Assembly: GCA_029256345.1 (NCBI GenBank)
Contig: JAQSYC010000038.1
Location: 1-10,323 of the forward strand
Reading direction: 5' to 3'
Length of the DNA: 10,323 nucleotides
Origin: Clostridia bacterium
GTDB taxonomy: Bacteria; Bacillota; Clostridia; Lachnospirales; Cellulosilyticaceae
The notes beneath the pieces were generated by a model that did not search any database, was not told where the DNA came from, and saw only the letters and a program-made list of their open reading frames with translations. This document shows positions 1 through 7,796 of this stretch, piece by piece (positions within the stretch are counted from its first letter, which is position 1; each line of letters begins with the position of its first letter). The position numbers were made by a program, and so were the translations under genes.

Positions 1-2965
1 TCAAAAGACAAAGCAATTTTTAAAACTTAAAGAAAATCTGAGGCAAATAGATATTAATCTGTTTATATATGAGTTTGACCGCTTAGAAAAAGAGTTATCA
101 GAGCTCAATGTATATATTGAGGCGCTGGATTTAGAAATCAAAGAAGCGGGGTTGAAAAAAGAAGCATTAGCTACTAAAAATGCCCACAATAAAAAAGAAA
201 AAAATGAAATTTTTAATGCAATAGAAAATCTACTCCATGAGACGTCAGAACTGGAAAAAGAAGAGGAAAGAAGACATAGCCAGATAGAAATTACACTTGA
301 GAAAATTGCACATATAGGAAAACTATTGCAGCAAATTGAGCAAGATAAAAAAGAGAGACTGGATGATAATCACAACAGGTTAGAGCGGCTTAATCTGCTT
401 AAATCTAAAAAAATAGCAGTAGAGATGGAGAAACTATCTAAACTTGACAGAATGACCCAAGAGCAGCAGCAATATGAGGATATTTCTAATACATTGGTAA
501 GTCTTGAACATAGCATTGATACATCAAAACAAAATTTCTATAATAGGGTACGGACTATTGATTTGTTAACGGCAGAAACCCAAAAAAACGAAGATCTAGA
601 AAATCAGATGGCATATCGTAGTACCCAGATTATAGAACAGATGGCGATTTTAAATAGTGAGATTCAGCACGAAGAAGTGAGTATACAAGTTTTTAATCAA
701 GATAAGATGAAGCTGCAGACTGATAGTGAGAAGTACACAGTCTCTTTGAATCAGATACAACAAAATGAAGAGAAGCTGGATCAAGACAAAAGAGAAAAAG
801 AAAAAGAATTCAATAACTGTCAACAAAATGTGATACAAGCAGAGAGACAATTGAAGTGGCTTCAGCATATTAAAGAAGAACATGAAGGGTATTATGGAAG
901 TGTCAAGCAAGTACTGGGTATTGTAGATAAGGATAAGAACAAGTGGCAGGGGATAGTGGGCGTAGTAGGTGAATTGCTAGAGGTATCTAAGACGTATGAG
1001 ACAGCTATAGTTACGGCACTCGGATCTTCTATCCAGTACATAGTGACACGCACAGAAGATGATGCAAAAGATATGATAGGCGTGATGAAGCTAAGAGGGA
1101 TCTCCAGAGTTACTTTTTTGCCTAAAGACACAGTAACGAAAGTGTCTCCCATAAAAGATGACAGTATTTATCAAGAAGAAGGGGTTTTAGGGAATGCCAG
1201 TGAATTGGTTACCTATGATAAGTTATATGGTTCTATTATTTCATCTTTATTAGGAAGAATCATTATTGTGAAAGATATAAAAAGTGCGTCTAGAATAGCT
1301 AAAAAATATCAATATAAGTATAAACTTGTTACCCTAGAGGGAGAGATTTTCCATAGTGGAGGATCTTTGAGCGGGGGAAGTACAAAAAATCAAACCAATA
1401 ATATTTTTTCACGTAACAGAGAAATTAAAGAATTACAAGAAAAACTTATCGGCTATAATAGACAGATACAACTATTAGGTGAGGCATTATCTTTGGTGAA
1501 TAGAGACCTAGAAGAGAGCACTAAAGAAAAGGATAGTATCTATAACACGCTGAGGTGCCTAGAAGACGAGGGGAAAAGAATTGAGCTGGAGCTGGATAAA
1601 AAATTACATGGGATAAAACTGGCTAAAGCCACTCAGTTGCAGCTTTTTACAGAAAAAAACAGCATTGAAGATTCCCTAGAAGAAATTAAACAAGTTAAAG
1701 AAGAACTCATTCTCAAAATTGAAGAAGAGAAGCAGTCGATAAAGGGAGATGAGGGGTTTTTACAAGGATTAGAAACCAAGCTTTCTCAAGTAAAAGCTGA
1801 TAAAGATAATGCAGCACAAAACTTAACCCAAAGGAAAATAGATTTGTCTAAATCAGAGCAAAATATAGTCTATCTAGGTGAGCAGATTGAAGAATTACAA
1901 GCTCTCCTTGAAAATCAAGAAGAGGACTATATAAAAATGGAAGAGCGTGTACAAGACTATCTCAAAGAAAAACAGGTGCTTTCTGAAACTATAACAGGTG
2001 TTCAGGAAGATGTGAGTGTACTAAAAGATAAAATAGCGGAGCATAACACAAGGCGCATGACATTTCAGACGCAAAAGCTGGCTTTTGAAGAGGAAGAAGT
2101 GACTATAGACAGAGAGATTACGGATATTTTGGAACAGTTGGAACACTTAAAAGAAGAGAGTTATAGGTTAGAAAGCAAGAAACAAAACTGGAACCTACAA
2201 AAACAAAATTTAGGCAATATGATGTGGGAACAATATGAATTGACTTATAATCATGCATTGAGTTACAAGCAAGATCTAGGAAACTTCTCAGAATTAAAAA
2301 AAGAGTCTTCGGCTATTAAGGCAGAGATTAAAAATATAGGGAGTGTTAATGTCAACGCGGTAGAAGAATATAATGAAACCAAGTTGAGATATGAATTTTT
2401 GAGCACTCAAAAAGAAGATATTCAACGGGCGGAAATGACTTTGCTAGAGATGATTCAGAATTTAACTTCTCAAATGAAAGTTATTTTTAGTGAGCAATTT
2501 AAAATGATAGCTGATAACTTTACACTAGTGTTTAAAGAATTGTTCGGAGGAGGAGAGGCATACTTAGAGCTCAGTGATGAGCAGAATATTTTAGAGTCTG
2601 GTATTGAAATCATTGCTAAGCCGCCAGGGAAAAAACTTCAGAACATGACCTTGCTTTCAGGTGGAGAAAGAACACTGACTGCGATCTCTCTTCTTTTTGG
2701 TATTTTAAAGCTTAAGCCTTCACCATTTTGCGTGTTAGATGAAATAGAGTCGGCCCTAGATGATGCTAATGTACTTCGTTTTGCAGAGTACCTTCATAAA
2801 CTTTCGGATGAAACCCAATTCATAGTCATTACCCATAGAAAAGGAACTATGGAGAGGGCCCACACTTTATACGGTGTAACCATGCAGGAGAGAGGTGTCT
2901 CGACCTTGTTATCCATTAAGCTAGGAGAGGCTAATCAATATTTAGACCAAAAGAAAACAAGCTAG
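1..2965 (+). CDS. smc: Chromosome partition/condensation ATPase SMC, 5' truncated by window start
   Basis: SMC forms a ring-like dimer with ScpA and ScpB that organises and segregates the nucleoid. The frame is open from base 2, giving 987 residues against about 1190 for the family, so roughly the first 200, including the Walker A head, lie outside the window. In partial numbering, residues 1 to about 290 are heptad-rich coiled coil. The hinge spans about 295-460 (bases 884-1381) and ends in the glycine-rich HSGGSLSGGS. A second coiled coil follows to about 800, then the C-terminal ATPase head. The head has the ABC signature LSGGER (from residue 885), Walker B FCVLDE (D913, E914), the D-loop SALDD and the switch histidine H945. 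A TTG at base 152 is internal and not the start, because the upstream codons read as normal SMC coil. ftsY begins 10 bases after the stop, with its AGGAGG overlapping the stop, so the two are probably cotranscribed. Confidence 0.97.
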   Translation, partial: QKTKQFLKLKENLRQIDINLFIYEFDRLEKELSELNVYIEALDLEIKEAGLKKEALATKNAHNKKEKNEIFNAIENLLHETSELEKEEERRHSQIEITLEKIAHIGKLLQQIEQDKKERLDDNHNRLERLNLLKSKKIAVEMEKLSKLDRMTQEQQQYEDISNTLVSLEHSIDTSKQNFYNRVRTIDLLTAETQKNEDLENQMAYRSTQIIEQMAILNSEIQHEEVSIQVFNQDKMKLQTDSEKYTVSLNQIQQNEEKLDQDKREKEKEFNNCQQNVIQAERQLKWLQHIKEEHEGYYGSVKQVLGIVDKDKNKWQGIVGVVGELLEVSKTYETAIVTALGSSIQYIVTRTEDDAKDMIGVMKLRGISRVTFLPKDTVTKVSPIKDDSIYQEEGVLGNASELVTYDKLYGSIISSLLGRIIIVKDIKSASRIAKKYQYKYKLVTLEGEIFHSGGSLSGGSTKNQTNNIFSRNREIKELQEKLIGYNRQIQLLGEALSLVNRDLEESTKEKDSIYNTLRCLEDEGKRIELELDKKLHGIKLAKATQLQLFTEKNSIEDSLEEIKQVKEELILKIEEEKQSIKGDEGFLQGLETKLSQVKADKDNAAQNLTQRKIDLSKSEQNIVYLGEQIEELQALLENQEEDYIKMEERVQDYLKEKQVLSETITGVQEDVSVLKDKIAEHNTRRMTFQTQKLAFEEEEVTIDREITDILEQLEHLKEESYRLESKKQNWNLQKQNLGNMMWEQYELTYNHALSYKQDLGNFSELKKESSAIKAEIKNIGSVNVNAVEEYNETKLRYEFLSTQKEDIQRAEMTLLEMIQNLTSQMKVIFSEQFKMIADNFTLVFKELFGGGEAYLELSDEQNILESGIEIIAKPPGKKLQNMTLLSGGERTLTAISLLFGILKLKPSPFCVLDEIESALDDANVLRFAEYLHKLSDETQFIVITHRKGTMERAHTLYGVTMQERGVSTLLSIKLGEANQYLDQKKTS

Positions 2966-2975
2966 GAGGCGTGAC

Positions 2976-4067
2976 ATGAGTATTTTTAAAAAACTTTTTA
3001 AAAAAGACTATGAAACACCTGACAAGAGTCATACTGATCAGGTGGATATAGAGACTTTAGAAGAAACAAGTGATCTTTTAGAAGTACAGGACAGTGAATC
3101 TGTAGAACAGGTACAAACATCTGAAAAGGACTTTAAAGAAGCTGAAAAACAAGGATTTGTAAAAAAGCTATTTTCAGGTCTCACTAAAACAAGAGACCAG
3201 ATATTAAAGGGTGTAGATGACGTATTAAGTGCTTTTAAGCATATAGATGAAGAACTTTATGAAGAGCTGGAAGAAGTATTGATTATGGCAGATTTTGGGA
3301 TGGAAACCACTATGGATATTATGGACAGGCTCAAGCAGTCTGTTAAGCAGAATAAAATAAGTGAGCCTAGCCGATTAAAGAGAGCACTGCAGGAGATTAT
3401 TACAGAACTGCTTGTCAGTGAGTCATGCAAAGATACTGTGGAGTTGGTTTCGCCGACAGTTATTTTAGTTATTGGTGTAAATGGTGCTGGAAAGACCACA
3501 AGCATAGGTAAACTATCCCATTTGTTTAAACAAAATCATAAAAAAGTGTTAGTAGCAGCGGCAGATACTTTTAGAGCAGCAGCTATTGATCAGCTGCAGG
3601 TGTGGACTGACAGGGCACATGTAGAACTCATTAAACACGAAGAAGGGTCTGATGCCGCAGCTGTTGTTTTTGATGCTATTGCCGCAGCTAAATCTCGTAA
3701 AAGTGATGTACTGATATGTGATACCGCTGGAAGGCTTCAAAACAAGACAAATCTGATGAAAGAACTTGAAAAGATATCAAGGATTATAGAAAGAGAGTAT
3801 CCGGAAGCTAAAAGAGAAATTTTGATTGTTTTAGATGCAACAACAGGTCAAAATGCTATTCAGCAAGTTAAGTTATTTAAAGAAGTGGCACAGATTAATG
3901 GGATTATCTTGACAAAATTAGATGGAACAGCTAAGGGGGGTGCCATTGTAGGTATCCATGCGAGTATGAAAGTGCCAGTTAAATACGTTGGGGTCGGAGA
4001 AGGTATAGAAGATTTGCAACCCTTTGATGCAGAAGCCTTTGCTAAAGCGCTTTTTGCGGAAGCTTAA
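2976..4067 (+). CDS. ftsY: Signal recognition particle receptor FtsY
   Basis: FtsY is the membrane-associated SRP receptor. Its NG GTPase pairs with that of Ffh to hand ribosome-nascent chains to the Sec translocon. The protein has 363 residues. A basic amphipathic start (MSIFKKLFKK) is followed by a short acidic A region (about 11-58) and a second basic stretch (FVKKLFSGL, 61-69), the usual lipid-binding entry to the N domain. The N domain runs to about 155. The G domain shows G1 GVNGAGKT (167-174), DTFRAAA (197-203), DTAGR (249-253), TKLD (313-316) and the closing DLQPFDAEAF. AGGAGG at 2964-2969 lies 6 bases before the ATG and overlaps the smc stop. No hairpin terminator is visible after the stop. 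The next gene has its own promoter, so ftsY probably ends an smc-containing transcript that can read through. Confidence 0.98.
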   Translation: MSIFKKLFKKDYETPDKSHTDQVDIETLEETSDLLEVQDSESVEQVQTSEKDFKEAEKQGFVKKLFSGLTKTRDQILKGVDDVLSAFKHIDEELYEELEEVLIMADFGMETTMDIMDRLKQSVKQNKISEPSRLKRALQEIITELLVSESCKDTVELVSPTVILVIGVNGAGKTTSIGKLSHLFKQNHKKVLVAAADTFRAAAIDQLQVWTDRAHVELIKHEEGSDAAAVVFDAIAAAKSRKSDVLICDTAGRLQNKTNLMKELEKISRIIEREYPEAKREILIVLDATTGQNAIQQVKLFKEVAQINGIILTKLDGTAKGGAIVGIHASMKVPVKYVGVGEGIEDLQPFDAEAFAKALFAEA

Positions 4068-4085
4068 TTATTTTGGAAATAAAGG

Positions 4086-4114
4086 TTGACAAACAACAAG
4101 GTTTTCATTATAAT
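4086..4114 (+). promoter_or_regulatory. Consensus sigma-A promoter upstream of ylxM-ffh
   Basis: TTGACA (4086-4091) and TATAAT (4109-4114) are both exact matches to the vegetative consensus, separated by exactly 17 bases. Transcription would start near 4121, giving a leader of about 37 bases before ylxM. The promoter sits in the 90-base ftsY-ylxM gap, so it would uncouple ylxM, ffh and downstream genes from smc-ftsY. This is read directly from sequence; activity is inferred. Confidence 0.85.
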
Positions 4115-4157
4115 TCATCTGTAAAGCAAAAAGGGCTGACAGTAGTTGAGGTGAGAT

Positions 4158-4511
4158 GTGGAAAAATTTGTTGTGATAACCTATTTATTTGATTTTTATC
4201 AAGATCTGCTTACAGATAAACAAAAAGAATTGCTAAAAGACTATTATTTGGAAGACTTTTCGTTAGGTGAGCTATCACAGCAGCATCAAATAAGCCGGCA
4301 AAGTATTTTTGATACAATAAAAAAAGCCGAACAAAAATTACTGGATTACGAAAAAAAGCTCAAACTTTTGTCTAAACATCAAGAGGAGCAACAAACCTTA
4401 CTGAAAATTAAAGGTCTATGTGATCATATCAAAAATAATCTACAAGATGAAAAGCTTGAGTCAGTGGAGCAGATTATCACTTTAGTAGATGGATTAATTA
4501 ATAAGATTTAG
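4158..4511 (+). CDS. ylxM: YlxM family SRP-associated helix-turn-helix protein
   Basis: The protein has 117 residues and matches the YlxM/p13 family, encoded immediately before ffh in many Bacillota and Mycoplasmatota. Work in streptococci and in B. subtilis links the family to the SRP pathway, where it is thought to modulate SRP activity. The N-terminal part resembles a sigma-70 region 4 helix-turn-helix: LLTDKQKELL (about 17-26), LGELSQQHQISRQSIFDTIK (about 36-55). A charged coiled-coil tail follows. The start is GTG at 4158. The sequence GAGGTGA at 4148-4154 fits the 3' part of the anti-SD target, and the ATG at 4156 is out of frame and stops quickly. ffh begins 12 bases after the stop, which points to cotranscription from the consensus promoter upstream. 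Confidence 0.93.
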   Translation: MEKFVVITYLFDFYQDLLTDKQKELLKDYYLEDFSLGELSQQHQISRQSIFDTIKKAEQKLLDYEKKLKLLSKHQEEQQTLLKIKGLCDHIKNNLQDEKLESVEQIITLVDGLINKI

Positions 4512-4523
4512 GAGGACTTTTGA

Positions 4524-5858
4524 ATGCCCTTTGATCAATTATCATCTAAATTGCAAGATGTTTTTAAACAGCTAAAAGGTAAAGGCAAATTGACAGATAA
4601 AGACGTTAAGCTAGCGCTCAGAGAAGTTAAACTTGCACTTCTTGAAGCAGACGTTAATTTTAAGGTTGTAAAAAACTTTATAAAAACCATAGAAGAACGT
4701 TCGATAGGACAAGAAGTTCTAGAGAGCTTAACACCAGGACAACAGGTTATTAAAATTGTAAATGAAGAGCTTATCAATCTCATGGGAAGCACACAAAGCA
4801 AAATTTTATTTGCACCCAGAGGTATTACAAGTATCATGATGGTGGGGCTTCAAGGAGCAGGTAAAACAACTACCAGTGCCAAGTTGGCATCACTTATTAA
4901 ATCCCAAGGCAAAAGACCATTACTTGTAGCATGTGACGTGTACAGGCCAGCTGCTATTAAACAGCTTATTACGGTAGGTAAACAAGTAAATGTACCAGTA
5001 TTTTCACTGGAGTCAGAACAAAACCCAGTTGAGATTGCTAAAGCAGGAATGGTTTATGCAAAAGAGAATAATCTAGATGTTGTATTAATTGATACGGCCG
5101 GGAGACTTCATATTGATGAAGTACTTATGGATGAACTCAAAAACATCAAATCAGAAGTAAAACCACAAGAAATCTTGTTAGTGGTAGATGCTATGACTGG
5201 TCAAGATGCGGTTAATGTCGCAGAGACTTTTGATAAAACCTTAGGTTTAGACGGTGTTGTGATGACAAAACTAGATGGCGACAGCAGAGGTGGAGCGGCT
5301 TTATCCATTAAGGCAGTTACCAATAAACCTATCAAATATGTTGGGATGGGAGAAAAACTTGGAGATTTAGAGTCTTTTCATCCAGACCGTATAGCCTCTC
5401 GTATATTAGGTATGGGAGATGTGCTCACACTTATTGAAAAAGCACAACAAAACATAGACGAAAAAAAGGCAAAAGAACTGGAAACCAAATTCAGAAAAGC
5501 TGAATTTAATTTTGAGGACTTTCTGGAACAAATGCAGCAAGTTAAAAACATGGGACCTATTAGTCAGCTGGTGGGAATGATTCCGGGACTTAATGCAGCC
5601 AAATTAGGTGATATACAAGTAGATGACAAACAAATGGGACACATAGAAGCTATTATACTTTCCATGACGAAAGCAGAAAGATTAAATCCAAGTCTTCTCA
5701 ATATGTCAAGGAAAAAAAGGATAGCAAAAGGCTCGGGCCGGGATATGCAGGAAGTTAATAGACTGATTAAACAATTTGAGCAAATGCAAACAATGATGAA
5801 GCAGTTTTCCGGTGCAATGAAAGGCAAAAAAGGTAAATTAAAATTTCCTTTTATGTAA
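4524..5858 (+). CDS. ffh: Signal recognition particle protein Ffh (SRP54)
   Basis: Ffh binds signal sequences as they leave the ribosome and docks with FtsY. It is the protein core of bacterial SRP together with the 4.5S/6S RNA, which is not in this window. The protein has 444 residues, a usual length. The N domain (about 1-90) contains ALREVKLALLEADVNFKVV. The G domain carries G1 GLQGAGKT (108-115), DVYRPAA (138-144), DTAGR (190-194), TKLD (248-251) and GMGEKLGDL. The C-terminal M domain (about 300-444) is methionine-rich and holds the SRP RNA-binding motif SRKKRIAKGSG (395-405), then QEVNRLIKQFEQM and a short lysine-rich tail. AGGAGG at 4510-4515 overlaps the ylxM stop, 8 bases before the ATG. 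No terminator follows, and rpsP starts 33 bases later. Confidence 0.98.
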   Translation: MPFDQLSSKLQDVFKQLKGKGKLTDKDVKLALREVKLALLEADVNFKVVKNFIKTIEERSIGQEVLESLTPGQQVIKIVNEELINLMGSTQSKILFAPRGITSIMMVGLQGAGKTTTSAKLASLIKSQGKRPLLVACDVYRPAAIKQLITVGKQVNVPVFSLESEQNPVEIAKAGMVYAKENNLDVVLIDTAGRLHIDEVLMDELKNIKSEVKPQEILLVVDAMTGQDAVNVAETFDKTLGLDGVVMTKLDGDSRGGAALSIKAVTNKPIKYVGMGEKLGDLESFHPDRIASRILGMGDVLTLIEKAQQNIDEKKAKELETKFRKAEFNFEDFLEQMQQVKNMGPISQLVGMIPGLNAAKLGDIQVDDKQMGHIEAIILSMTKAERLNPSLLNMSRKKRIAKGSGRDMQEVNRLIKQFEQMQTMMKQFSGAMKGKKGKLKFPFM

Positions 5859-5891
5859 ATAAATATGACTCAGTTAAAGGAGGTGAAAAAT

Positions 5892-6137
5892 ATGGCAGTA
5901 AAAATTCGTTTAAAAAGAATGGGTGCAAAAAAGTCTCCTTTCTATAGAATAGTTGTTGCAGATTCTCGTTCACCAAGAGATGGACGTTTTATCGAGGAAG
6001 TAGGATATTATAATCCTTGCCAAGAACCTAATGAATTAAGCATCAATCAAGAAGCAGCACAGAAATGGCTTAAAACTGGCGCACAACCAACTGATACAGT
6101 GAAAGACTTATTTAAAAAAGCAGGTATTGAAATGTAA
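5892..6137 (+). CDS. rpsP: 30S ribosomal protein bS16
   Basis: bS16 is a small-subunit protein that binds 16S rRNA early in 30S assembly. The 81-residue product begins with MAVKIRLKRMGAKKSPFYRI, contains VVADSRSPRDGRFIEEVGYYNP and ends in VKDLFKKAGIEM, all diagnostic of the family. The frame is open upstream to an ATG at 5865, but the true start is the ATG at 5892. AAGGAGGTGA at 5877-5886 is a near-complete anti-SD match 5 bases before it, and MAVKIR is the conserved family N-terminus. khpA follows 23 bases downstream, and the ffh-rpsP-khpA spacing suggests one transcript. Confidence 0.98.
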   Translation: MAVKIRLKRMGAKKSPFYRIVVADSRSPRDGRFIEEVGYYNPCQEPNELSINQEAAQKWLKTGAQPTDTVKDLFKKAGIEM

Positions 6138-6160
6138 TTCCTTTTGGAGGAGGTAATCCG

Positions 6161-6391
6161 ATGAAAAATTTATTACAGACAATCGCTAAAGAATTAGTTG
6201 ATTATCCTGAGAGTGTTTTGGTATCGCAAAAAGAAGAAGAAGACAAAATTATTTTAGAGCTTAAAGTAGCCCCAGAAGACATGGGTAAAATAATTGGCAA
6301 ACAAGGACGAATAGCCAAATCTATTCGTACAATCATGAAAGCAGCAACGGTAGGATCAAGCAAAAAGGTTGTTGTTGATATAGTTGAGTAG
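6161..6391 (+). CDS. khpA: KH domain RNA-binding protein KhpA (YlqC family)
   Basis: The protein has 76 residues and forms a single KH fold. The hallmark GxxG loop is GKQG (46-49) in the conserved context MGKIIGKQGRIAKSIRTIMK, followed by a beta strand KKVVVDIVE at the C-terminus. KhpA pairs with KhpB/Jag in Gram-positive bacteria, binds many RNAs and affects cell division and elongation in streptococci. That role is family knowledge and is not visible here. AGGAGGT at 6148-6154 lies 6 bases before the ATG. The position between rpsP and rimM is the usual one in Bacillota. An inverted repeat begins at the last base before the end of the stop codon, so expression of khpA and rimM may be separated. 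Confidence 0.95.
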   Translation: MKNLLQTIAKELVDYPESVLVSQKEEEDKIILELKVAPEDMGKIIGKQGRIAKSIRTIMKAATVGSSKKVVVDIVE

Positions 6392-6412
6392 GTTAGGGAT
6401 ATTCCCTAACCT
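6390..6412 (+). terminator. Hairpin after khpA, weak terminator or attenuator
   Basis: AGGTTAGGGA (6390-6399) pairs perfectly with TCCCTAACCT (6403-6412), giving 10 base pairs around a 3-base TAT loop. The left arm starts inside the khpA stop codon. The tract after it is only TTTAACTAT, so the run of T is too short for a strong intrinsic terminator. It could be a leaky terminator, an RNA 3'-end stabiliser or a processing site within the ffh-to-trmD unit. Confidence 0.55.
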
Positions 6413-6431
6413 TTAACTATATCAACAATGC

Positions 6432-6459
6432 TTGAAACTTATATGATTTCATAAATAAT
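6432..6459 (+). promoter_or_regulatory. Possible weak promoter for rimM-trmD
   Basis: TTGAAA (6432-6437) and AATAAT (6454-6459) each match the vegetative consensus at 5 of 6 positions with a 16-base spacer. The -10 element falls inside the palindrome at 6439-6492. AT-rich DNA gives such matches by chance, so this is only a candidate. Confidence 0.3.
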
Positions 6460-6492
6460 GATGGGGTCATCATAGTTTATGAAATCATATAA
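6439..6492. repeat. 54-base palindrome between khpA and rimM
   Basis: The left arm 6439-6455 (TTATATGATTTCATAAA) is perfectly complementary to 6476-6492, giving 17 base pairs. A U-G pair and one mismatch follow. Then six more pairs form (ATGATG 6458-6463 with CATCAT 6468-6473) around a GGGT loop. In RNA this would be a long stable stem ending 28 bases before the rimM start. There is no T-run after it, so it is not a classical terminator. It may be an RNase III target, an mRNA stability element, a protein-binding palindrome or one copy of a dispersed small repeat. Confidence 0.85.
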
Positions 6493-6520
6493 ATCTTTAT
6501 AAATAGAAGGATGAGTAAAA

Positions 6521-7033
6521 ATGGAAAAAATGTTTACAGTAGGAAAAATAGTTAATACCCATGGCATAAAAGGAGAAGTAAAAGTTATTCCAACGACAGA
6601 CGACCCTAAACGGTTTGAAAAGCTAAAAACCATTTATGTGGAGCGAAAGATTATGGAAGAATATAAAATACAAAGTATACGTTATCATAAAAAATTTGTC
6701 CTAATGAAGTTTGAAGGTATTGAGACCTTAAATGATGCTGAATTATTTAAAAATGCAGTGCTCAAGATTAACAGAAAAGATAGTCTGCCCCTTGAAGAGA
6801 ATGAATATTATATCAGCGATTTATATGGCGTCGAGGTCATGACAGAGGAAGGCCGGAGGTTAGGAGAAATTACGGACGTTATCTATACAGGAAGTAATGA
6901 CGTGTATGTTATTAAGAGAGAGGACACTCAAAAAGAATTGCTCATACCGGCTATTAAACAAGTTATTAAACAAGTGGATTTATCTCAGAAAAAGATGATT
7001 GTAAAACTGCTAGAAGGATTAGAAGAATTATGA
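6521..7033 (+). CDS. rimM: Ribosome maturation factor RimM
   Basis: RimM binds uS19 and assists maturation of the 30S head domain. The protein has 170 residues, typical of the family. The N-terminal RimM domain (about 1-85) opens with TVGKIVNTHGIKGEVKVIP and includes the FEGIETLNDAELFKNAVLKI stretch. The C-terminal PRC-barrel (about 95-168) contains YYISDLYGVEV, GEITDVIYTGSNDVYVI and LLIPAIKQVIKQVD. The start ATG at 6521 has AGAAGG at 6505-6510 upstream with a rather long 10-base gap, and the ATG at 6511 is out of frame. Its last codon and stop overlap the trmD start by 4 bases (ATGA), so the two are translationally coupled. The 129-base gap before it holds two inverted repeats. Confidence 0.97.
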   Translation: MEKMFTVGKIVNTHGIKGEVKVIPTTDDPKRFEKLKTIYVERKIMEEYKIQSIRYHKKFVLMKFEGIETLNDAELFKNAVLKINRKDSLPLEENEYYISDLYGVEVMTEEGRRLGEITDVIYTGSNDVYVIKREDTQKELLIPAIKQVIKQVDLSQKKMIVKLLEGLEEL

Positions 7034-7791
7034 AAATAACGATCATGACTTTGTTTAAAGAAACAATGGATCCTATGCTAGAGTATAGTATTGTGGGCAG
7101 GGCAAAAAAAAATAACTATATAGATATCGAAGCAGTTGATATTAGACCGTTTGCAAACAATAAGCACCTACAAGTAGATGATTACCCTTATGGGGGAGGA
7201 GCAGGCATGCTGATGATGCCAGATCCAATCTATAGCTGCTACCAAGCTATTAAAAAACAGAGCCAAGCCAAGACACGCCGTGTTATTTATATGACCCCTC
7301 AAGGAAATGTCTGGAACCAGCAGATGGCAGAAGAATTTTCTAAAGAGGAAGAACTTATTATTTTATGCGGACACTATGAAGGGGTGGACCAAAGAGTAAT
7401 AGACGAGATTGTAACGGACGAGGTGTCTATTGGTGACTATGTTCTTACAGGGGGAGAACTGGCAGCCCTTGTTGTAGCCGATAGTATTGTGAGGCTTATC
7501 CCAGGTGTATTAGGTAAAAGTGAATCTTTTGAGAAAGAATCTTTTAGTGAAGGCCTTTTGGAATACCCACAGTATACAAGACCTGCTGTTTTTTTAGATA
7601 GAAAAGTTCCGGATGTGCTGTTGTCAGGGAATCACAAAAAGATTGAGGATTATCGCAGATGGGAAGCTATCAGAAATACATTTCATAAAAGACCGGATTT
7701 GCTAAAAGACGTGCAGTTGACAAAAGAAGAACAACAATTACTTACTGAATATGCAAAAAAACATTGCAAAGTAAAAGAAGGCATGCTATAA
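7030..7791 (+). CDS. trmD: tRNA (guanine-N1-)-methyltransferase TrmD
   Basis: TrmD uses S-adenosylmethionine to make m1G37 next to the anticodon of tRNAs reading CNN codons, preventing +1 frameshifts. The protein has 253 residues and is full length. It belongs to the knotted SPOUT fold. Visible motifs are the N-terminal VDIRPFANNKHLQVDDYPYGGGAGM (split family block, about 36-60), GHYEGVDQR (114-122), SIGDYVLTGGE (133-143) and GLLEYPQYTRP (175-185), which form the SAM pocket and dimer active site. The residue just before the SF of SFSEG is Glu170, where E. coli has the proposed base Asp169. The start overlaps the rimM stop by 4 bases. The stop TAA is embedded in the -10 box of the rplS promoter. 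Confidence 0.98.
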   Translation: MKITIMTLFKETMDPMLEYSIVGRAKKNNYIDIEAVDIRPFANNKHLQVDDYPYGGGAGMLMMPDPIYSCYQAIKKQSQAKTRRVIYMTPQGNVWNQQMAEEFSKEEELIILCGHYEGVDQRVIDEIVTDEVSIGDYVLTGGELAALVVADSIVRLIPGVLGKSESFEKESFSEGLLEYPQYTRPAVFLDRKVPDVLLSGNHKKIEDYRRWEAIRNTFHKRPDLLKDVQLTKEEQQLLTEYAKKHCKVKEGML

Positions 7792-7792
7792 T
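7764..7792 (+). promoter_or_regulatory. Extended -10 promoter for rplS
   Basis: TATAAT (7787-7792) is an exact -10 box preceded by TGC (7784-7786), giving the TGN extended -10. A weaker -35 TTGCAA (7764-7769; 4 of 6) lies exactly 17 bases upstream. The promoter lies in the last codons of trmD, and the -10 contains its TAA stop. Transcription would start near 7797-7800, so rplS can be made independently of rimM-trmD. Confidence 0.8.
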
Positions 7793-7796
7793 TTTT

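Noticed and set aside
152..154. TTG as the start of smc
   Set aside because: The frame is open to base 2 and the upstream codons encode normal SMC coiled coil, so the gene is simply cut by the window.
444..449. TTGACA inside smc
   Set aside because: No -10 box lies 15-19 bases downstream. The same holds for TTGACA at 4590 in ffh and 7717 in trmD.
2726..2770. SMC head variants (TLTA, ESALDD) against the more usual ALTA, EAALDE
   Set aside because: These are conservative changes. Signature, Walker B Asp-Glu and switch His are all present.
4535..4837. 100-codon minus-strand frame inside ffh
   Set aside because: It is antisense to the Ffh N domain, with no recognisable protein features.
5865..5891. 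Upstream ATG start for rpsP
   Set aside because: It adds nine residues not found in bS16. The AAGGAGGTGA site is placed for the ATG at 5892.
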